In this document: in pieces, positions 8,822 to 17,259 of the stretch
Position numbering within the stretch: position 1 is the first letter of the stretch
How the letters are laid out: every line of letters starts with the position of its first letter
Assembly (NCBI RefSeq): GCF_000832125.1
Contig: NZ_JPRK01000015.1
Location: forward strand, 62,001 to 126,000
Length of the DNA stretch: 64,000 bases
Origin: Flavobacterium hibernum
Lineage (GTDB): Bacteria > Bacteroidota > Bacteroidia > Flavobacteriales > Flavobacteriaceae
Reading direction: 5' to 3'
Notes under the pieces: generated by a model
What the model was told of the DNA's origin: nothing
What the model saw: the letters and a program-made list of their open reading frames with translations, nothing else
Databases searched by the model: none
Translations under genes and position numbers: made by a program

Positions 8822-10444
8822 ATGAAGACAAACAAAGTATTAATCAAAAAGCCAAACATTCGGTCAGTTTTTACAGCTCTATGTTTTTTAGTAATGACAG
8901 CAATTGGATATTCCCAGAAAAGTCCAAATATTATTATTTTGCTCTCAGATGATACCGGTTGGGGAGATTTAGGTCCCTATGGTGGTGGTGAAGGTCGTGG
9001 AGCTCCAACTCCAAATATCGACAAAATGGCTAAAGAAGGTATTCAGTTTTGGTCATTTTATGGACAACCAAGCTGTACTCCTGGAAGAGCAGCCTTAATA
9101 ACCGGACGAATTCCAAATCGAAGCGGAATGACGACCGTTGCATTTCCCGGAGATGGTGGCGGTTTACCAAAAGCAGAATGGACATTAGCCTCTATACTAA
9201 AACGCAAAAACTATAGTACTTTTTTTGCCGGAAAATGGCACCTTGGTGAAGAAGATTATTCTATGCCAATTGCACAAGGTTTTGATGTGATGAAAAATGT
9301 AACGTTATATCATTTAAATGCCTATACATATACAGACCCAGAGTGGAATGCAGATATGCCTGATGATATTAGAGCAACATGGGTCAAAGGAACAAAAGGA
9401 GCTTTGGAAGGCGAAGCTGGAAAACCATACAGAGAAGTTCGAAAAATTGACGGTAAAGTAATTCCATATCTAGATCAATATACAGAAGAAGAATCTGTAA
9501 AATGGCTGAAAGAAAATGCGAAAAAAGATAAACCTTTTTTTATGGAAATCTCTTTTGCTAAAAACCATCAGCCAAACATTCCACATCCAGATTTTGCGGG
9601 GAAATCACCGGGTAAAAATAAATATGCGGATTGTATTGTTGAATTAGATACCAGAATTGGCCGCATTATGGATGAAGTAAGAAATCTAGGAATTGCCGAA
9701 AATACTTTAATTATCTATACAGTCGATAACGGTACATGGCAAGATGTATATCCTGATTGTGGATATACTCCGTTTAGAGGAACAAAAGGAACTGATCGCG
9801 AAGGCGGAAGCCGTATTCCAACTTTAGCATGGTGGCCTGGGAAAATCAAAGCAGGAACTCAAAATCATGACATATTAGGGACGCTTGATTTTATGGCAAC
9901 ATTTGCTGCTTTGTCTGGGCAAGAATTACCAACGGTAGACAGAGAAGGCAAACCAACAATTTTCGACAGTTATGATATGTCGCCAGTTTTATTTGGTACA
10001 GGAAAATCAAAACGAACAATGTGGTTTTATTTCACTGAAGATGAATTATTGCCAGGAGCAATAAGAGTTGGAAAATTTAAAGCAGTTTTTAATTTACGTG
10101 GTGATAACGGTCAAGCAACAGGAGGTTTAGCGGTAGATTCTAATTTAGGTTGGAAAGGGGCAGCAAGTTATGTAGCAACTGTACCTCAAATATTTGACTT
10201 ATGGGCAGATCCGCAAGAGCGCTATGATTTATTCATGAACAACTTTACTGAGAAAACTTGGTTCTTACCAACTATTCAGAATATCATTGGTGAATTTGCT
10301 AAAACTTATGAAAAATATCCACCTCATGTAGTACAAAGTAACCTATATCCTGGTCCAATTACTATCGATAATTATTTGAAGCTTAAAGAGGCACAAGAGA
10401 AATTAAAATCCATATCAACTGCTAAAAGAAGTGGTGGTGGTTGA
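8822..10444 (+). CDS. Sulfatase (arylsulfatase-like, S1 family) with FGly site
   Basis: A 540-residue secreted sulfatase that hydrolyses a sulfate ester. After an N-terminal signal sequence (about residues 1-32), LLSDDTGWGDLGPYGG supplies metal-binding Asp residues 43 and 44. QPSCTPGRAALITGR holds C85 in the C-x-P-x-R signature that is converted to formylglycine. FFAGKWHLGE and IIYTVDNG provide the remaining sulfate and metal ligands. The length is normal for an arylsulfatase A-like enzyme. No formylglycine-generating maturase is encoded in the window. The porin gene lies upstream in the same direction. The substrate, aromatic or carbohydrate sulfate, cannot be read from the sequence. Confidence 0.9.
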   Translation: MKTNKVLIKKPNIRSVFTALCFLVMTAIGYSQKSPNIIILLSDDTGWGDLGPYGGGEGRGAPTPNIDKMAKEGIQFWSFYGQPSCTPGRAALITGRIPNRSGMTTVAFPGDGGGLPKAEWTLASILKRKNYSTFFAGKWHLGEEDYSMPIAQGFDVMKNVTLYHLNAYTYTDPEWNADMPDDIRATWVKGTKGALEGEAGKPYREVRKIDGKVIPYLDQYTEEESVKWLKENAKKDKPFFMEISFAKNHQPNIPHPDFAGKSPGKNKYADCIVELDTRIGRIMDEVRNLGIAENTLIIYTVDNGTWQDVYPDCGYTPFRGTKGTDREGGSRIPTLAWWPGKIKAGTQNHDILGTLDFMATFAALSGQELPTVDREGKPTIFDSYDMSPVLFGTGKSKRTMWFYFTEDELLPGAIRVGKFKAVFNLRGDNGQATGGLAVDSNLGWKGAASYVATVPQIFDLWADPQERYDLFMNNFTEKTWFLPTIQNIIGEFAKTYEKYPPHVVQSNLYPGPITIDNYLKLKEAQEKLKSISTAKRSGGG

Positions 10445-10478
10445 TTTTAATTACCATTTTAAAAATTTATAAAAAAAT

Positions 10479-10508
10479 AACCCGACAGGTTTCAAAACTT
10501 GTCGGGTT
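10479..10508. terminator. Bidirectional terminator between sulfatase and pepD genes
   Basis: AACCCGACAGGTT (10479-10491) pairs with AACTTGTCGGGTT (10496-10508) between two convergent genes, with A- and T-rich flanks on both sides. The same CCCGACAGG hairpin recurs at 16771-16805. Confidence 0.75.
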
Positions 10509-10526
10509 AATTATTTTATGCACTAA

Positions 10527-11987
10527 TTATTTTACTGGAATATTCGAAAGAATTTCTAATACAAATTTCCAATATTTTTGAGCAGACGATATACTTGCTC
10601 TTTCATCAGGAGAATGCGCACCGTGAATAGTTGGTCCAAAAGAAATCATATCCATATCTGGATAATTTGTTCCTAAAATTCCACATTCTAGACCAGCATG
10701 ACAAGCTACAACTTTTGGTTTCTCTCCGTTTTGTTTTTCATAAATACCAACCAAAGTATCTAAAATCTCAGAATTTACATTTGGTGTCCAACCCGGATAA
10801 GAACCTGAAAGTTCCACTTCGCAACCCACTAATTCAAAAGCAGAACGCAAAGCATTTGCCAAATCAAATTTTGAAGTTTCAACAGATGAACGTGTTAAAC
10901 ATCCAATAGATATTTCACCATCTTTTATAATAACTCTAGCAATATTGTTTGAAGTTTCCACTAAATCAGCCATATCAGCGCTCATTCTGTAAACGCCGTT
11001 ATGAGCAGCATAAATAGCTCTGATAATCCCTTCCTGAACTCCTAAATCCATTACTTTCTTTGGCGTATCGCATTTTACGATTTCAATAGTAAGATTTGGT
11101 TCAGTAGTTTTGTATTCAGTTTTAATATCGTTGATGATTTCCTGCATATCAAAAATATACGCTTCATCAAACATTTCAGAAATAATTACTTTCGCAACAC
11201 TTTCTCTTGGAATCGCATTTCTTAAGCTTCCACCGTTAATTTCTGCCACTTGCAAACCAAAGTTTTCAAAAGCATCAAATAACAAACGGTTCATAATTTT
11301 ATTAGCATTCCCTAAACCTTTATTGATATCCATTCCTGAGTGACCACCATTTAAGCCTTTTACGGTAATAATATGCCCTACAGAACCTTCCGGAACTTCT
11401 TCTTCATTATAAGACCTTGTAGCCGTTACATCGATTCCACCTGCGCAACCTATATCAATTTCATCATCTTCTTCAGTATCAAGATTTAATAAAATCTGAC
11501 CTTGAAGAATTCCTCCTTTTAGGTTTAAGGCACCAGTCATTCCAGTTTCTTCATCAATTGTAAACAAAGCTTCGATGGCCGGATGTGGAATATCTTTACT
11601 TTCCAAAATTGCCATAATAGTTGCTACTCCTAGCCCATTATCAGCACCAAGTGTTGTACCACGAGCACGAACCCAGTCACCGTCTACATACATATCGATT
11701 CCTTGTGTATCGAAATCAAAAACAGTATCAGCATTTTTTTGGTGCACCATATCAAGATGCCCTTGCATTACAATTGCTTTACGATTTTCCATTCCGGGAG
11801 TTGCCGGTTTACGAATGATTACATTTCGAATTTCGTCTTCAAAAGTTTCCAAACCTAAGCTATTTCCAAAGTTTTTCATAAACTCAATAACACGCTCTTC
11901 TTTTTTTGAAGGACGTGGAACGGCATTCAAATCAGCAAACTTATTCCAAAGTGCTTTTGGTTCGAGATTTCTTATTTCTTGACTCAT
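10527..11987 (-). CDS. pepD: Aminoacyl-histidine dipeptidase PepD (M20C family)
   Basis: A 486-residue cytosolic dizinc dipeptidase that splits dipeptides such as Xaa-His. The metal and catalytic residues are visible: H77 and D79 in VMQGHLDMVHQ, D116 in TLGADNGLG, E146/E147 in IDEETGMTG, and a C-terminal HGAHSPDE zinc-ligand motif. A lid domain is inserted in the middle. The chosen ATG gives MSQEIRNLEPKALW, the usual start of the family; a further eight upstream codons are in frame but unlikely. The gene is single and convergent with the sulfatase gene. Confidence 0.92.
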   Translation of the reverse strand: MSQEIRNLEPKALWNKFADLNAVPRPSKKEERVIEFMKNFGNSLGLETFEDEIRNVIIRKPATPGMENRKAIVMQGHLDMVHQKNADTVFDFDTQGIDMYVDGDWVRARGTTLGADNGLGVATIMAILESKDIPHPAIEALFTIDEETGMTGALNLKGGILQGQILLNLDTEEDDEIDIGCAGGIDVTATRSYNEEEVPEGSVGHIITVKGLNGGHSGMDINKGLGNANKIMNRLLFDAFENFGLQVAEINGGSLRNAIPRESVAKVIISEMFDEAYIFDMQEIINDIKTEYKTTEPNLTIEIVKCDTPKKVMDLGVQEGIIRAIYAAHNGVYRMSADMADLVETSNNIARVIIKDGEISIGCLTRSSVETSKFDLANALRSAFELVGCEVELSGSYPGWTPNVNSEILDTLVGIYEKQNGEKPKVVACHAGLECGILGTNYPDMDMISFGPTIHGAHSPDERASISSAQKYWKFVLEILSNIPVK

Positions 11988-12047
11988 TATATTTTGTTTG
12001 AAGTTTAACAATTAAGAAGCCCAAAGTTACAAAGTTTAAGCGCTTTT

Positions 12048-12070
12048 TCGCCACGAATTTCACGAATTAT
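12048..12070. repeat. Half copy of the CGCCACGAATTC inverted repeat
   Basis: TCGCCACGAATTTCACGAAT and the bases that follow match one arm of the perfect palindrome at 28925-28975. It lies between the divergent pepD and DUF3810 genes. Confidence 0.55.
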
Positions 12071-12183
12071 AATGACTCTAAAGTTAAACAAATCAATAAT
12101 TAGTGAAAGTTCGTCAAATTCCTGGCGAACATTTTTTAAACATTCAATTTTGTAATTATATTTACGTATTAAAAATTCAAATC

Positions 12184-13245
12184 GTGAGAAGAAAGTATAT
12201 ACTTCCCTTATTCTTATTAATTCAAATCATCTTTTTAAAAATTCTACGCTTTTTCCCAGATTTTGTCGAAGGATTTTACAGCAACAATTTATTTGTTAGG
12301 ATTTCGCACTTCTCCAGAACACTTTTAGGAAAAGTTCCATTTTCTGTAGGCGATTGTATTTATGCTCTTTTAATCTTATCTATAGTAATTTGGTTTTGGA
12401 AAATTCGAAAAACATGGAGAACAGATTGGAAAGATCACCTTTTAAAAATATTAGGTAAAATTTCTGTTTTTTATTTTTTCTTCCATCTTTTATGGGCTTT
12501 CAATTACTATCGTGAACCTCTTTTCGAAAAAATGGAAATCAAAAGAGAATATACTGATACTGATCTTTTAGCTTTTACAAAAAGACTAATTGTTAAAACC
12601 AACGAAATTCAATTTCAGATTACTAAAAATGATAGCGCCAAAATTGTTTTTCCATATTCTCAAAAAGAAGCCTTCAAGATGAACTTGAATGGCTATAACA
12701 ATCTCGCCAAAGAATATCCGTTTTTTAAATATGAAATACCAAGCGTCAAAAAATCACTTTTTAGCGTGCCTCTAACCTATATGGGTTTTGGTGGTTATTT
12801 AAACCCTTTTACAAACGAAGCACAGATAAATTCTTTGCTTCCTATGTATAACTACCCCCAAACAACGGCTCACGAAATGGCGCATCAAATTGGTTTTGCC
12901 AGCGAAAACGAATGTAATTTTATTGGTGTCTTGGCTTCTGTAAAAAATGATAATCTCTACTATCAATATGCAGGGTATAGCTTTACATTGCATTATTGTC
13001 TAGGAATTTGGAAGTATAAAAACGAGAAGATTTATAATCAATTAAAAAAATCTGTACACGTTGGAATTTTAAAAAACTATCAGGAAAGTCAGGATTTCTG
13101 GAAAAAGTATGACACTTTTCTTGATGAAGGTTTTTACTTTCTATATGATAATTTCTTAAAAACAAACAATCAAAAAGACGGAATGGATAGTTATAGTAAA
13201 TTCATTGATTTGATGGTGAATTATTATAAAACTAGAAAACTTTAA
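12184..13245 (+). CDS. DUF3810 membrane protein with HExxH motif
   Basis: A 353-residue protein with three hydrophobic segments in the first 120 residues and a soluble C-terminal part. TTAHEMAHQIGFASENECNF contains a zinc-protease-like HExxH motif (H230-H234) with possible downstream Glu ligands. It fits the DUF3810 family, which is common in Bacteroidota and has no proven function; a membrane-anchored metallopeptidase is a reasonable inference. The GTG at 12184 is preferred: it puts the first membrane segment at the N-terminus and sits about 20 bases behind TATATTTA (12157-12164), a near match to the -7 element. An in-frame GTG at 12103 would start inside repeat-like sequence. Confidence 0.75.
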   Translation: MRRKYILPLFLLIQIIFLKILRFFPDFVEGFYSNNLFVRISHFSRTLLGKVPFSVGDCIYALLILSIVIWFWKIRKTWRTDWKDHLLKILGKISVFYFFFHLLWAFNYYREPLFEKMEIKREYTDTDLLAFTKRLIVKTNEIQFQITKNDSAKIVFPYSQKEAFKMNLNGYNNLAKEYPFFKYEIPSVKKSLFSVPLTYMGFGGYLNPFTNEAQINSLLPMYNYPQTTAHEMAHQIGFASENECNFIGVLASVKNDNLYYQYAGYSFTLHYCLGIWKYKNEKIYNQLKKSVHVGILKNYQESQDFWKKYDTFLDEGFYFLYDNFLKTNNQKDGMDSYSKFIDLMVNYYKTRKL

Positions 13246-13250
13246 TTCTA

Positions 13251-13324
13251 CCACAGATTAAAAAGATTTAAAGGATTTCATTTTAGAATAAAAAAAAACA
13301 CTTCAAATCTTTTTAATCTGTCGC
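13251..13324. repeat. CCACAGATT-type inverted repeat, likely terminator
   Basis: CCACAGATTAAAAAGATTT pairs with the complementary AAATCTTTTTAATCTG near 13306-13321 around an A-rich loop. It immediately follows the DUF3810 stop codon. The same CCACAGATT motif recurs at 28860 and 47863-47937. Confidence 0.6.
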
Positions 13325-13376
13325 AAAAAAATAAAAATTACTGTAACAAAACCTATCGCAATACTACTAATACATT

Positions 13377-13871
13377 ATGAGCGAAAATCTAGAACAGTCG
13401 TTTGTTGCGCAATTGCAGGCAAACCAGAATATAATCCACAAGATTTGTAGATTATATACTGCTGGCGAAGATGCTCACAAAGACTTGTTTCAGGAAATAA
13501 CAATTCAGCTCTGGAAAGCGTATCCAAAATTTAGAGGCGACAGCAAATTTTCGACCTGGACGTATCGTGTTGCTTTAAATACCGCAATTACCTTATACCG
13601 AAAAACCAAACGAACCATATCGACAATAGAATATGAAAGTCATCAGCATTTTGTAAAAGATGTTGACTACAATTATGAAGAAGAAGAACAGATTAAATTG
13701 ATGTATAAAGCCGTTTATCAGCTTAATGACATCGAAAAAGCATTGGTTTTTATGTATTTAGAAGACAAAGATTATCAAGAAATAGCTGAGACCTTAGGAA
13801 TCAGCGAAGTGAATGCTCGTGTGAAAATGAATCGAATTAAAGGGAAACTTAAAAAAATATTAAATCCTTAA
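13377..13871 (+). CDS. ECF-type sigma-70 factor
   Basis: A 164-residue sigma factor with regions 2 and 4 only. Region 2 includes DLFQEITIQLWKAYPKFRGDSKFSTWTYRVALNTA, where the DLFQE helix contacts the RNA polymerase clamp and FSTWTYRVA reads the -10 element. Region 4 (AETLGISEVNARVKMNRIKGKL) is a helix-turn-helix for the -35 element. It recruits RNA polymerase to a small regulon. Only eight bases separate it from the next gene, a membrane protein that may be its partner. The sequence TGTAACAAAACC at about 13343 resembles an ECF -35 element, which would mean autoregulation; this is tentative. Confidence 0.88.
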   Translation: MSENLEQSFVAQLQANQNIIHKICRLYTAGEDAHKDLFQEITIQLWKAYPKFRGDSKFSTWTYRVALNTAITLYRKTKRTISTIEYESHQHFVKDVDYNYEEEEQIKLMYKAVYQLNDIEKALVFMYLEDKDYQEIAETLGISEVNARVKMNRIKGKLKKILNP

Positions 13872-13879
13872 AAATTATT

Positions 13880-14512
13880 ATGAAAGAACTGGATTTACTA
13901 AAAAAAGACTGGAAAAAGAACTCAAATTCTTTTCAACAAATTTCTGAAACTGAAATTTACAAAATGATTCATAAAAAGTCTTCTTCGATTGTGAAGTGGA
14001 TTTTAATTATTAGTCTTTTGGAATTTTGTTTTTGGACGTTTTCAAACTTATTTATCAATACTGATGATTTATTACGAAAAATGAATCATCCTGAAATTGT
14101 ACTGGCTCTTGATATTTTAACCTATTTCAATTACGCCGTTGTATTGTTTTTTGTGATCAATTTTTATAAAAATTATAAAACAATTTCTACCACCGTTGCT
14201 ACAAAATCCTTGATGAATGCTATTTTAAAAACCCGCAAAATAGTACAGTATTATGTATGGTATAATCTTGGTATGCTTGTAATTATTTCGATTTTTAGCT
14301 ATTTTATTGCTTTTGTTTACAATCCAGATTTTGCATTTTTTAGAGAAAGATTAGAGTCAGATGGTAAAGCAATGTTTTTTACAGTCGGAATTTTAATTCT
14401 AACAATACTTGGTTTGCTGGGTATTTTCTGGTGTATTTACAGATTGCTATACGGAAGATTGCTGCACAGATTGTACGCAAATTATAAAGAGTTAAAGAAG
14501 ATTGATTTCTAA
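13880..14512 (+). CDS. Four-helix membrane protein, putative partner of the ECF sigma factor
   Basis: A 210-residue protein with a soluble, charged N-terminus of about 45 residues followed by four membrane helices (about 47-65, 82-102, 131-155 and 168-192). It shows no zinc-binding anti-sigma HxxxCxxC motif. The start lies eight bases after the sigma gene stop, so the two are almost surely co-transcribed. By position it is a candidate membrane regulator, for example an atypical anti-sigma factor holding the sigma factor through its cytoplasmic N-terminus. Similar proteins have been labelled beta-carotene monooxygenase in databases, which nothing here supports. Confidence 0.6.
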   Translation: MKELDLLKKDWKKNSNSFQQISETEIYKMIHKKSSSIVKWILIISLLEFCFWTFSNLFINTDDLLRKMNHPEIVLALDILTYFNYAVVLFFVINFYKNYKTISTTVATKSLMNAILKTRKIVQYYVWYNLGMLVIISIFSYFIAFVYNPDFAFFRERLESDGKAMFFTVGILILTILGLLGIFWCIYRLLYGRLLHRLYANYKELKKIDF

Positions 14513-14603
14513 GAAAAAGCACAAAGTTACAGAGGAACAAAGGTTCAAAGGTTTTGAAACTTACAATTTTTAAATCTAAATTCTAAAATCAAAAATCTAA
14601 AAT

Positions 14604-15413
14604 TTAATACTCCCATCTTCTTAGTTTATTAAGTTCTTCCTGTACTTTAATTTCTTCAGCTGGAATAACTTTTAAAAACGATGGATGTTGCTCGATTGCG
14701 TATTCTACTTTTTCAACGATTTCATCAATCGTATCGTTTTCATAATCAATATCAAGAGGTTCTTTGATAATGAATGATTGCAGAATTCCTTTTTTCTTCA
14801 TTCGTAAACCTTTTTTATCAAACGAACGACGAAAGCCGTCAATTACAATAGGAATTACAATGGGTTTATGTTGTTTAATAATATGTGCTGTTCCTTTACG
14901 AACGGGTTTAAACGACTTTGTTGTTCCTTGCGGAAAAGTAATAACCCATCCATCTTCAAGAGCAATTCTAATATTTTCGGTATCATTTGGGTTTACATCG
15001 CGTTTTTCAGTAACATCTACACCTTTTGCACGCCAAGTTCTTTCGACAGTAATAGCACCAACATAAGCCAAAATTCTTGGTAACAAACCTGCTTGCATGG
15101 TCTCTTTGGCTGCAACATAATAAATATTCATTTTAGGTTGCCACAAGTAACCAATATTCTTAATATTATCCTGACGTCCGCTTAAACTTGCGTTAAACAC
15201 ATGAAACATCGCTACAACATCAGCAAAATAAGTTTGATGATTTGATATAAACAAAACATTTGTATCCGGAAGCGTTTTAATAATTTCAGATCCTTCGATT
15301 TGCAAATCATTAAAACCTCTATATCTTCGGTGAGTCATGGCGCCCAAAATTCGGATTAACCATTTCTTGATGAATAATATATGTCCAAAAGGATTTCGTT
15401 TAAACAATCCCAT
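14604..15413 (-). CDS. PlsC-like 1-acyl-sn-glycerol-3-phosphate acyltransferase
   Basis: A 269-residue membrane-associated acyltransferase that likely adds a second fatty acid to lysophosphatidic acid or a related lysolipid. The catalytic block reads FISNHQTYFADVVAM. His and Asp are separated by five residues here, not the usual four of HX4D, so the active-site spacing is slightly unusual. FPQGTTKSFKPVRKGTAHI corresponds to the FPEGTRS phosphate-binding block. The N-terminus has an amphipathic or hydrophobic helix. It sits alone on this strand before the NUDIX gene with a 125-base gap. Confidence 0.8.
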   Translation of the reverse strand: MGLFKRNPFGHILFIKKWLIRILGAMTHRRYRGFNDLQIEGSEIIKTLPDTNVLFISNHQTYFADVVAMFHVFNASLSGRQDNIKNIGYLWQPKMNIYYVAAKETMQAGLLPRILAYVGAITVERTWRAKGVDVTEKRDVNPNDTENIRIALEDGWVITFPQGTTKSFKPVRKGTAHIIKQHKPIVIPIVIDGFRRSFDKKGLRMKKKGILQSFIIKEPLDIDYENDTIDEIVEKVEYAIEQHPSFLKVIPAEEIKVQEELNKLRRWEY

Positions 15414-15538
15414 AGCTGTTTATTGTGTTTTTTTGTTAGGACGCAAACATACAAAAATTATTCTTTTAGCAATACTAATAAACTATTTCGGAAAGAAATT
15501 GTTATTATAATGAATATCAAATTGTTAATTCTAGCTTT

Positions 15539-16189
15539 TTATTTATTTTCTTCAAAGGTAATCTTCAAAACATCTCTCAATTCACTTAAAATCATAGCGG
15601 TTGCTCCCCAAACGACATGATTTTGAATATTAAATGCAGGAACTAAAATATTATTGCCGTAAGATGTTGACAATGTGGCTTCGATAATAATTTCATCATC
15701 TAAAAAAACAGAAAGAGGCAGTTCTATAATACCCGCAACTTCTCTGATATCGGGATAAAACTGAAGTTCCTCTTTTGAAATTCCTAAAAAAGGATGCACC
15801 AAAAAATTACTTGGCGGAATATACATTGGTGAAAATTGCTTAATTACTTCTATTTTATTTGGTGCAATACCTACCTCTTCATGTGTTTCTCGCAAGGCTG
15901 TTTCCGCATAATCAACATCTGTATTTTCATATTTTCCGCCTGGAAAAGCAATTTGCGATGAATGAACTCCATTGTAAGCATTTCTAACAATTAAAACTAA
16001 ATGTGTTTTTCCATTTTTTGGATAAAACAACATCATTACCGCAGCAATTCTAGGATTCTCTGCTTTAAAATCAAGTTTTTTTAAGGCTTCAATACGTTCT
16101 TTGGGAGCCATTTTAATATGTGCTAACGTTGCTGGCAGTTCAACCGGAATTAAATTAGGAACATATTGTAAAAAATCTTGAAAATCCAT
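15539..16189 (-). CDS. NUDIX hydrolase, CoA pyrophosphatase (NudL) type
   Basis: A 216-residue enzyme predicted to cut CoA or acyl-CoA to phosphopantetheine and 3',5'-ADP. The NUDIX box is FPGGKYENTDVDYAETALRE followed by THEEVGI. It has the one-residue-longer spacing typical of CoA pyrophosphatases. An N-terminal stretch (RIAAVMMLFYPKNGKTHLVL) opens the fold. The ATG at 16189 is preferred over an upstream in-frame TTG at 16195. Exact substrate preference within NUDIX cannot be proven from sequence. Confidence 0.85.
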   Translation of the reverse strand: MDFQDFLQYVPNLIPVELPATLAHIKMAPKERIEALKKLDFKAENPRIAAVMMLFYPKNGKTHLVLIVRNAYNGVHSSQIAFPGGKYENTDVDYAETALRETHEEVGIAPNKIEVIKQFSPMYIPPSNFLVHPFLGISKEELQFYPDIREVAGIIELPLSVFLDDEIIIEATLSTSYGNNILVPAFNIQNHVVWGATAMILSELRDVLKITFEENK

Positions 16190-16280
16190 AAGCAAAGTTT
16201 ATTTTTGTACTTTCAAATAAAATATAAATATACTCTAGAAAACGCGTTTCTACAAGTTTTCTAAAACCAAAGCCATAAAA

Positions 16281-16718
16281 ATGTACAGCAAAGAAGAATC
16301 ACAAAGAATAAAAAGAGAGTTTTGGGTGGCTTTCGCCGAAAAATATCCACGCAAATGGGTTCTTTATGACACGAAGATTAAAGATTTCTCTTTTAAGTTT
16401 TATGTTGACAATAAAAAAGCACAGGTTTTTATCGATATCGAACAAAGAAGCGACGAAAAACGAACTGCTTATTTTGAAAAAATTGAAGCTCTAAAAAATA
16501 TTCTGGAAGAAGAATTTATCAAAGATTTGGTCTTTGAAAAAAATTACACTTTAGAAAGTGGTAAAACTATTAGCCGAATTTGGACTGAAATTCAAGGTGT
16601 AGGTTTTAGTAACCGAAATAATTGGGATACTATTTTTGAATTTTTCAACGAAAAAATGCACGCTCTTGAGATGTTCTATTTAGAATATGATGAGTTTATT
16701 AAGGATATTGATTCTTAA
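16281..16718 (+). CDS. DUF4268 domain protein
   Basis: A 145-residue soluble protein that begins MYSKEESQRIKREFWVAFAEKYPRKW. DFSFKFYVDNKKAQVFIDIE and the WDTIFEFFNEKMHALE region match DUF4268, a small alpha/beta domain found alone or at the end of some restriction-like proteins. No catalytic residues are recognised. The gene is single and convergent with the next one, with a shared terminator. The function is unknown. Confidence 0.75.
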   Translation: MYSKEESQRIKREFWVAFAEKYPRKWVLYDTKIKDFSFKFYVDNKKAQVFIDIEQRSDEKRTAYFEKIEALKNILEEEFIKDLVFEKNYTLESGKTISRIWTEIQGVGFSNRNNWDTIFEFFNEKMHALEMFYLEYDEFIKDIDS

Positions 16719-16722
16719 AAAA

Positions 16723-16754
16723 AGATACTAAGATACTCAGATGCTAAGGCACTA
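16723..16754. repeat. Four degenerate 8-base tandem units
   Basis: AGATACTA, AGATACTC, AGATGCTA and AGGCACTA follow each other without a gap directly behind the DUF4268 stop codon. Tracts with the same period but other unit sequences occur at 14525-14556 and 36049-36096. Confidence 0.6.
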
Positions 16755-16770
16755 AGTTTTTTTTATATAG

Positions 16771-16805
16771 TAAACCCGACAGGTTTTTAAGATCTGTCGG
16801 GTTTA
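16771..16805. terminator. Bidirectional terminator between DUF4268 and the mnmA operon
   Basis: TAAACCCGACAGG pairs with CTGTCGGGTTTA around a short loop between convergent genes. Its core equals that of the hairpin at 10479-10508. Confidence 0.75.
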
Positions 16806-16828
16806 TTAGTTTATAGCGTTTTCTAAAA

Positions 16829-17239
16829 TCACACAGTAATAATATTATAAACAATAATGTGATCGTCGTAGTTAATGTAAAGTTGCTTGCGGTAATCTTG
16901 TTTTTTACGCGTAATTATAGAAAGTTTACAGTCTTTTCCATCATTATCTTTGCACATAAAAGAGTAAACAATATCGGTATCATTTTCTTCACGCTCAATA
17001 TAATCCAAAATACTAAAAAGCTGAATTTCTTGCGAATACACGACAATTCTATGTTTATTGGTATCTAAAATTACCGATAAATTGACTAGGTCAAGATTCG
17101 ACCATTCGCCCCATTTCCCTCTTTCGTTTTTCTCTAATACACTAAATCCTGATGTTTTAAAGTGATACGACTGGCTTTGAACTTGTTGCAGACCAAATCC
17201 TAAAAAAAGTAATAATATATAATTTCGTATGGAATTCAT
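16829..17239 (-). CDS. Small secreted protein of unknown function
   Basis: A 136-residue protein with a signal peptide (MNSIRNYILLLFLGFGLQQVQSQ). The rest looks like a compact beta-rich domain (VVYSQEIQLFSILDYIE, SIITRKKQDYRKQLYINYDDHIIVYNI). It contains one Cys pair-like region (MCKDNDGKDC). I do not recognise a family. It is the last gene of the mnmA operon, 20 bases after the nitronate monooxygenase-like gene, and ends before a strong bidirectional terminator. Confidence 0.6.
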   Translation of the reverse strand: MNSIRNYILLLFLGFGLQQVQSQSYHFKTSGFSVLEKNERGKWGEWSNLDLVNLSVILDTNKHRIVVYSQEIQLFSILDYIEREENDTDIVYSFMCKDNDGKDCKLSIITRKKQDYRKQLYINYDDHIIVYNIITV

Positions 17240-17259
17240 GTTATATTTCTAGCAGGTAA

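Noticed and set aside
13880..14512. Beta-carotene 15,15'-monooxygenase label for this family
   Set aside because: There are no iron-binding His residues of that enzyme class; only four membrane helices are seen.
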